Positions 59,162 through 64,000 of a stretch of 64,000 nt of DNA are shown here, in pieces. The translations under genes were made by a program, and so were the position numbers. The DNA is from Cytophagales bacterium WSM2-2 (GTDB taxonomy: Bacteria > Bacteroidota > Bacteroidia > Cytophagales > Cyclobacteriaceae). The stretch covers positions 1,585,501-1,649,500 of the forward strand of contig BNHL01000001.1 of the NCBI GenBank assembly GCA_015472025.1, in the 5' to 3' direction. The notes beneath the pieces are model-generated. The model was not told where the DNA came from and made no database searches. It saw nothing but the letters and a program-made list of their open reading frames with translations. The number at the start of each line of letters is the position of its first letter. The first letter of the stretch is position 1.

Positions 59162-60523
59162 TCACCTATTCTTCAGCGCCCGCATAGCTTTTATAAAGTT
59201 GTCTTTAATTATCCTGCCGCTATTGTGGTGTCCGTTTTTCACTATCCATTTTCCGTTGACAATCGTGCCGAGGATGCGACTGGAATCCGAAGTGTACAAA
59301 ATTGTGGAGAGACGGTTCTTTTCAGATGTTTCACCCAACAAGTGAGATTTGGAATTAAATACGACCGCATCTAAAGGTCTTCCGGTTTCAAAGTTATTCT
59401 TCGCAAGGATACCCATCGCCTTCCGGCCTGAGGAAACCGACTCATTGACTAGATGAGCCGCAGCGTCACCTTCAAATGTGTTTCTTTGATTCGTCACCAG
59501 ACGCTGACGGTAATCGATCATCCGAAATTCTTCCAATGGATTCAATCCAATGTGGCTGTCAGTACCAATACTCCAATGCCCGCCTGACTTCACATATTCC
59601 TTCATACGGAAAATTCCATCCCCGAGATTTCCTTCCGTGGACGGGCAGAGGACTACATTCGCTTTTGAAGTCGCAAGTTTTTTTACCTCCTCGTCATCAA
59701 GGTGTGTAGAGTGGACCAGGTGAAAGCGCTCATTCACCGGTAAATTTTCGAGCAACCATTGCATTGGCCGCTTATTGTTAAAAGCGAGGCAATCAGCCAC
59801 TTCTTTCTTCTGTTCGGAAACATGAAGGTGAAAAGGCAACTCCTTTGGTCCATGTGTAAAAGTTGTCTTAACGTCATTCAAGTCAACCGCCCGCAGTGAG
59901 TGCACACTGAAACCAAGTGTTGCTTCCGAATAATTGTTCAAGATCGCCTTTGACGCTTCCAGTAGTTTGAAATAATCTCCAACAGTCTTAGAGATAAATC
60001 TCCGTTGACGCGGCTGTGGCTCCTGCCCAAAATTTCCTTTCTGGTAAAACACCGGAACGAGCGTAATTTTTATTCCGGCTGTTTTCGCGGCTGCAACCAG
60101 GCGTTCACCCATTTCAGCAAGATTGGCATAATGCTTTCCATCCTTATCGTGGTGCAGGTAGTGGAACTCTGCGACATGGGTGTATCCCACGCGCAGCATT
60201 TCTGCGTAGAGGATACTCGCGATTGACTCGACTTGTTCCGGATCTACTGACAACGCGCATTTATACATTTCTTCGCGCCAAGTCCAGAAGTCATCGTTTG
60301 TTCCTGCCGGATGATTTTCTGCCAGGCCAGCCATGGCGTATTGAAAAGCATGAGAGTGTGCGTTCTGAAATCCGGGCAACGCAAAGCCATCTACACTTTC
60401 AATTTCACCTTCCGGTTTTTCTGAAGTTATTTTCTGGATAATTCCGCTTTCATCTAAACCAACGAAGGCCGGAGAAATCCAGCCTTCGTTTTGAAGGAGC
60501 GAGTCAAATTTGACAAATCTCAT
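59162..60523 (-). CDS. hutF: Formimidoylglutamate deiminase (HutF)
   Basis: HutF converts N-formimidoyl-glutamate to N-formylglutamate in the histidine-degradation pathway. It is an amidohydrolase-superfamily enzyme; landmarks are GFQNAHSHAFQ, then the conserved DDFWTWREEMY, HLHVSEQ, HSTHLDDEEV, LCPSTEGNLGDG and the metal Asp in GTDSHIGLNP. The ATG at 60523 follows the AsmA stop by two bases; a TTG further upstream would overlap it. No hutH, hutU or hutI is in the window, so the rest of the pathway must be elsewhere. Confidence 0.92.
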   Translation of the reverse strand: MRFVKFDSLLQNEGWISPAFVGLDESGIIQKITSEKPEGEIESVDGFALPGFQNAHSHAFQYAMAGLAENHPAGTNDDFWTWREEMYKCALSVDPEQVESIASILYAEMLRVGYTHVAEFHYLHHDKDGKHYANLAEMGERLVAAAKTAGIKITLVPVFYQKGNFGQEPQPRQRRFISKTVGDYFKLLEASKAILNNYSEATLGFSVHSLRAVDLNDVKTTFTHGPKELPFHLHVSEQKKEVADCLAFNNKRPMQWLLENLPVNERFHLVHSTHLDDEEVKKLATSKANVVLCPSTEGNLGDGIFRMKEYVKSGGHWSIGTDSHIGLNPLEEFRMIDYRQRLVTNQRNTFEGDAAAHLVNESVSSGRKAMGILAKNNFETGRPLDAVVFNSKSHLLGETSEKNRLSTILYTSDSSRILGTIVNGKWIVKNGHHNSGRIIKDNFIKAMRALKNR

Positions 60524-60525
60524 TC

Positions 60526-63486
60526 TCAATTCTTTTTCCGCTTCAGCAGGTTTTGGAGTTTGTTCTGGAGGACTTCTTGAACAGGATTTGCTGCCTTTGC
60601 ACTATCTGTTTTTGTCTTCGTTGAATCTTTCTTGCCGCCCAAAAGATTATTGACAACATCCTGCGCTGGTGTTCCCTTTACTGCCTGCTGAACAGCATCT
60701 TTTGCCTGGTCTTTCGCCACATTAGTCACCGCTTCTTTTACCTGTGCTTTTACTTGTTCTTTTTGCTCTTGCGAAGCCAGTTGAAGTTTCGGATTCAAAA
60801 CGGTTCCACCCATGCCGATATTCAAAGGAATCTCTGAAGTAGGGCTACTTGATCCGATCAGGCTCTGGAATTGGCTGCCTAGTTTTCCGGCGGGCACGTT
60901 CATTTTCATGGCGTAATTAATAGTTCCGTCCAAAGCCGTGCTTCCGGAAATAGCCGCAACATAGTTTCCGAACTTCGCATTGAATGGTTTCACACTGAGT
61001 TTACCATCGCTGATCGTTGCCGACATGAGTACGTTCTTGAGTGTTACATTATCAGCATCCTGAAGTTTCGTAAGGGAAGTAACCCCGGCAATTATTTTCG
61101 ATTGGGTTACGGCTGCCTCCGCAATCTTAATCAATCCATCACCATTAACGGTAGCCATCTTAGGCATCATATCCTGACCAAGTTCTCCGCTTACTTTAAA
61201 ATCCGTTCCGAATTTTCCAGTAGCCATTCCGGCAATAGGAGCGTAGGTCTTGATGATAGAGAAGGTGCTGGCTGCCTTCTGAATCGAAAGGTCTTCAACT
61301 TTCAATGCAAAGTCATATCTCGGATGTTGAATATTCCTGGTGTCGTAAACTCCGGTTACAGCAAAGGATCCATCAAGCATATTGAATTTTACGTTATTCA
61401 TTTTAGCCATTCCGTCTTTCACCAAAATATCGCCTAGCAGATTAGAAATAGAGTAATCCATCACTTTCACCGATTTGAGATTGGAGTGAAGCAGGAAGTC
61501 GATGTTTTTAGGAATTGGGATTACTGATAATTTGGTGGTGTCTTTTGTTGCAGGTTGACTGCTGTCTGTCATGAATTCGTTCAGATCAAGCAATGTTGAA
61601 TTGAAATTCATGGTACCGGCAATTGTTCCACCACTGAATACATAGGCCATGTAATTGTTAACTGCCCCGCTCACGGTAAAATCACTTTTTCCAATTGTAC
61701 CCGAAGTATTTTTCAATTCGATTTTTTGCGGGTTAAACGACATTTCCGCTTGCGAGATCGTTACTGCATAAGGCAATGTCTTTGAGGTGAACTTGAAACC
61801 GGCAAGGCTCGCCGATCCACTGGTCGGCAAACGATCGTAATGCTTTGCCGTAACATCAGAATATTTTCCTTTAGTTTCGAGGTTTGCTTTTACTTTCCCG
61901 GCAAGGGACATACCGTCTAAAGGAAAAATCTTTGTCATCTTTTCAATATCAATGCCTCCGTTTGCTTTCAAGTCCCAGGTATAGTCATCCAGATTTTGAA
62001 GAGCAAGGTCGGCTGTAAATTTCTCTCCGTCCATAGTCATTGAAAATCCATTGACGTTGATGAACGTCTCAGCCATTTTGCCCGAAGTATTTTTAATTGT
62101 TGAAGCGAATTTTAAATCCTGAAGTGGAATTGGGAATTGAGAGGTCTTCACATAGCCGTCTGCCAAAGACATATTTGCATCAACCACTGGAATTGTTTTT
62201 TTGACAGCATCATAGACGCCTTTGATCGTTGCGTTTGCAGAAAAGATACCTTTCATTTCCATGCCGGGCATCGGAAACATTTTGCTCACTTCCGCAAGGT
62301 TAAATGCCGCCTTTACAAAAGCATCCACACGATAGTCTTTGAGATTAGCAATAGTTGCCCTTGCATCAATCGGATTTGATCCGAAGTCCATGTGGAATTT
62401 TTTCAGATCCACAAGGGTGTTTTCAATAACACCCGTCTTGTTGTCGACCAACAAGTCGACAGCAATGTTATTAACAGCTGATGGGAGTGAAGGATATTTG
62501 AACATGGCGTCTTTCACCATCATTTCCAGGTTAAAGGCGGGCAATTGCTTGTCTTTCATCGTTCCTTTCACAAAGCCGTTAAATGACAATTCACCTTTCG
62601 TCTCCACTTTGTCAAATTCTTTGGAATACATTCCTGGAACCAGGGAAAGGATGCTCTTAAATGAATTCTCAGGACTCTTGAAATTGATATCCATAGCAAA
62701 ATCCTTTTCATTCATTTTGAACCAGCCGTCAAAGCCAAGTGCAAAGTCGTTCAATTTTGCAACGTTCTCTTTGAATGTGTATTTCGTGTAGTTTTCGCTG
62801 ATGCCAATGATCGCTTCAACGAAAGCTGTTTTATTGGAGAGGTACTCAGCTCCCCCGAATTTCAAAGTCAGCGAATCAATAGAGGTCTTTATTTTCAAAT
62901 CGAATTGCTGATCGCTAAAATTGCCGCTGCCCGAATGATCCAGACCACCAATAGACAAATAAATCGGTGTGGTTTCATCATCATAAACCACTTCTGCATC
63001 CTCAATTGTCCAGTTGTCAATTGCGAAAGAGAATTTAGAGGGTTCGTCAGTTTTTACTTTGACTGTATCTGTTGAAGGATAAGTGATATTGTAATTGGCC
63101 CGACCGTCTTTCAATACTTTCACATTGATCTGTGGTCGAACAAGCGTAATTCCTTTAACACGGAGTTGATCACCAAACAGGACATCTTTCAGGTTGACCA
63201 CCACATCAAAACGATCCACCACAAACAAATGAACTCCTTCAAAGGGAGCACGATTGAACACGCCTAGCTCCTTAACTTCTACCGTGATATTCGGGAAATG
63301 CCTGAATACCGACAGGCTGAAATTGTTGACATCGAAAACCACATCGGCATTGATTGTTTTAGCAATTTCCTTGTCGACCATTGCTTTGATCTTATCTTTA
63401 AAAACAATAGGCAAAACAATGGCGGCAATAACGATCAACCCAATCAGGGCAGAAAAGCCAATTAGTACTTTTTTCAGGATTTTCAT
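60526..63486 (-). CDS. AsmA-family protein
   Basis: The 986-residue protein has one N-terminal membrane span (about 7-29) and a very long beta-rich chain with the AsmA N-terminal pattern (VDKEIAKTINADVVFDVNNF, then GVFNRAPFEGVHL). The C-terminal part shows the AsmA_2 region (SGSTALDGTINYAMKMNVPAG) and a basic Lys/Gln/Ala-rich tail. AsmA-like proteins bridge the inner and outer membrane and move phospholipids. The stop is two bases before the hutF start. A -7 box lies upstream. Confidence 0.88.
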   Translation of the reverse strand: MKILKKVLIGFSALIGLIVIAAIVLPIVFKDKIKAMVDKEIAKTINADVVFDVNNFSLSVFRHFPNITVEVKELGVFNRAPFEGVHLFVVDRFDVVVNLKDVLFGDQLRVKGITLVRPQINVKVLKDGRANYNITYPSTDTVKVKTDEPSKFSFAIDNWTIEDAEVVYDDETTPIYLSIGGLDHSGSGNFSDQQFDLKIKTSIDSLTLKFGGAEYLSNKTAFVEAIIGISENYTKYTFKENVAKLNDFALGFDGWFKMNEKDFAMDINFKSPENSFKSILSLVPGMYSKEFDKVETKGELSFNGFVKGTMKDKQLPAFNLEMMVKDAMFKYPSLPSAVNNIAVDLLVDNKTGVIENTLVDLKKFHMDFGSNPIDARATIANLKDYRVDAFVKAAFNLAEVSKMFPMPGMEMKGIFSANATIKGVYDAVKKTIPVVDANMSLADGYVKTSQFPIPLQDLKFASTIKNTSGKMAETFINVNGFSMTMDGEKFTADLALQNLDDYTWDLKANGGIDIEKMTKIFPLDGMSLAGKVKANLETKGKYSDVTAKHYDRLPTSGSASLAGFKFTSKTLPYAVTISQAEMSFNPQKIELKNTSGTIGKSDFTVSGAVNNYMAYVFSGGTIAGTMNFNSTLLDLNEFMTDSSQPATKDTTKLSVIPIPKNIDFLLHSNLKSVKVMDYSISNLLGDILVKDGMAKMNNVKFNMLDGSFAVTGVYDTRNIQHPRYDFALKVEDLSIQKAASTFSIIKTYAPIAGMATGKFGTDFKVSGELGQDMMPKMATVNGDGLIKIAEAAVTQSKIIAGVTSLTKLQDADNVTLKNVLMSATISDGKLSVKPFNAKFGNYVAAISGSTALDGTINYAMKMNVPAGKLGSQFQSLIGSSSPTSEIPLNIGMGGTVLNPKLQLASQEQKEQVKAQVKEAVTNVAKDQAKDAVQQAVKGTPAQDVVNNLLGGKKDSTKTKTDSAKAANPVQEVLQNKLQNLLKRKKN

Positions 63487-63507
63487 CTGGTCAAAATTTA
63501 AGGACTA

Positions 63508-63515
63508 CAAAAATA
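63508..63515 (-). promoter_or_regulatory. -7 promoter box for the asmA-hutF run
   Basis: TATTTTTG on the minus strand is a perfect TAnnTTTG box. Initiation near 63504 would give a leader of about 18 bases to the AsmA ATG. No good -33 element is seen. Confidence 0.5.
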
Positions 63516-63571
63516 ACGAATGACAACGAGGCGTATGATGAATTTGTCCTGAAATAAAAATTAGAAACTTA

Positions 63572-64000
63572 TTAAAACCATCTCAGCAAAAGGCTCACCA
63601 TTTTTTTTCGAAAGGAAGTGTAGGGAGGTTGCAAAAAATAAGACATGGCAAATCCGCTTTTTTGTTTCAATACGGGCTTTTCGTTAGAGAATGCAATAAA
63701 TCCATAACGACCGTGCGACTTGCCTAATCCACTGTTGTTGACACCACCAAAAGGTAAATTGGGGTGGGTGAATTGTAATACGCACTCATTAACTCCAACC
63801 GAACCAGCTGAAGTCTCAGAAAGAATTTTTTCAATAAAAGATTTGTTGTTGCTGAACACGTAAAGCGCCAGTGGTTTGGGTTTTTCATTAATCAGATTGA
63901 TGACCTGGTCAATCGTTTTGAATGGAATGACCGGAAGCACCGGTCCGAAAATTTCATTTTGCATCGCTAGGCTATCGGGCGCAACATTGGTAAGGATCAC
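63572..64000 (-). CDS. Aldehyde dehydrogenase, class 3-like, 5' part beyond window
   Basis: Only the C-terminal 142 residues are in the window. The landmarks are MQNEIFGPVLPVI, the stretch SAGSVGVNECVLQFTHPNLPFGG and SGLGKSHGRYGF, with a hydrophobic C-terminal end (KMVSLLLRWF) like class 3 membrane-associated enzymes such as coniferyl or fatty aldehyde dehydrogenase. The catalytic Cys and Glu lie upstream and cannot be seen. The substrate is unknown. Confidence 0.9.
   Translation of the reverse strand: MILTNVAPDSLAMQNEIFGPVLPVIPFKTIDQVINLINEKPKPLALYVFSNNKSFIEKILSETSAGSVGVNECVLQFTHPNLPFGGVNNSGLGKSHGRYGFIAFSNEKPVLKQKSGFAMSYFLQPPYTSFRKKMVSLLLRWF

Noticed and set aside
1..64000. CRISPR arrays, tRNA or rRNA genes, insertion sequences, prophage or toxin-antitoxin modules
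   Set aside because: No regularly spaced repeats, cloverleaf sequences, transposase, integrase or phage genes were seen; nearly all DNA is accounted for by ordinary chromosomal genes.

Overview
This window looks like a chromosomal piece of a gliding-lineage Bacteroidota, probably Cytophagales. The evidence is the type IX secretion and gliding genes (porP/sprF-gldK-gldL at the left edge; gldE-gldD beside mutY and ssb), a secreted protease with a type IX C-terminal sorting domain, 7TMR-DISM and Y_Y_Y-type sensors, the absence of clear Shine-Dalgarno sequences, and many upstream regions carrying the Bacteroidota -7 box TAnnTTTG. I see no rRNA, tRNA, CRISPR array, insertion sequence or prophage gene. 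Coding density is very high and the content is mostly conserved core genome.

Left part (1-12.8 kb): on the minus strand, a DUF4271 membrane protein, hemD, porP, gldK and gldL form one run that leaves the window inside gldL. Divergent from it is the haem-chaperone gene hemW with a small unknown gene. A large WG-repeat protein stands alone. A plus-strand group follows: a CstB-like persulfide dioxygenase/rhodanese, thiol peroxidase tpx, a secreted amidohydrolase and a hydroxypyruvate-isomerase-like TIM barrel.

Centre-left (12.8-31.7 kb): a kinase-less Reg_prop/Y_Y_Y sensor, recG, and the mutY-ssb-gldE-gldD run with a small membrane ORF at its end. Divergent from mutY is HU, then a TPR protein, a 29-residue Lys/Arg-rich peptide and RNase G/E with a strong terminator. 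A 7TMR-DISM histidine kinase, a Prc-type S41 protease with a partner secreted protein, and htpG follow.

Centre-right (31.7-53.2 kb): two further orphan histidine kinases face each other. Then come a short carB without the usual C-terminal regulatory domain and the type IX S8 protease. The main accessory feature is a tightly packed seven-gene minus-strand operon: M19 dipeptidase, SpoIIM, a multi-pass membrane protein, DUF4129, DUF4350, MoxR and DUF58. A divergent RDD gene overlaps a small cytochrome-b5/MAPR-like gene. A class V aminotransferase, a small unknown gene and a nitronate-monooxygenase-like flavoprotein follow.

Right part (53.2-64 kb): a TlpA-like thioredoxin, a lipoprotein cyclophilin and a secreted redoxin are translationally coupled, so they look like an extracytoplasmic redox and folding operon. 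Facing them is a minus-strand run of AsmA, hutF (formimidoylglutamate deiminase), a DnaQ-fold exonuclease, RNase R and a polyprenyl synthase. The window ends inside an aldehyde dehydrogenase.

The most worthwhile leads are the MoxR/DUF58/SpoIIM/RDD membrane cluster headed by a dipeptidase, the 29-residue basic peptide before rng, and the small inverted repeats between genes. Function names rest on motifs and family resemblance read by eye; no database search was run.
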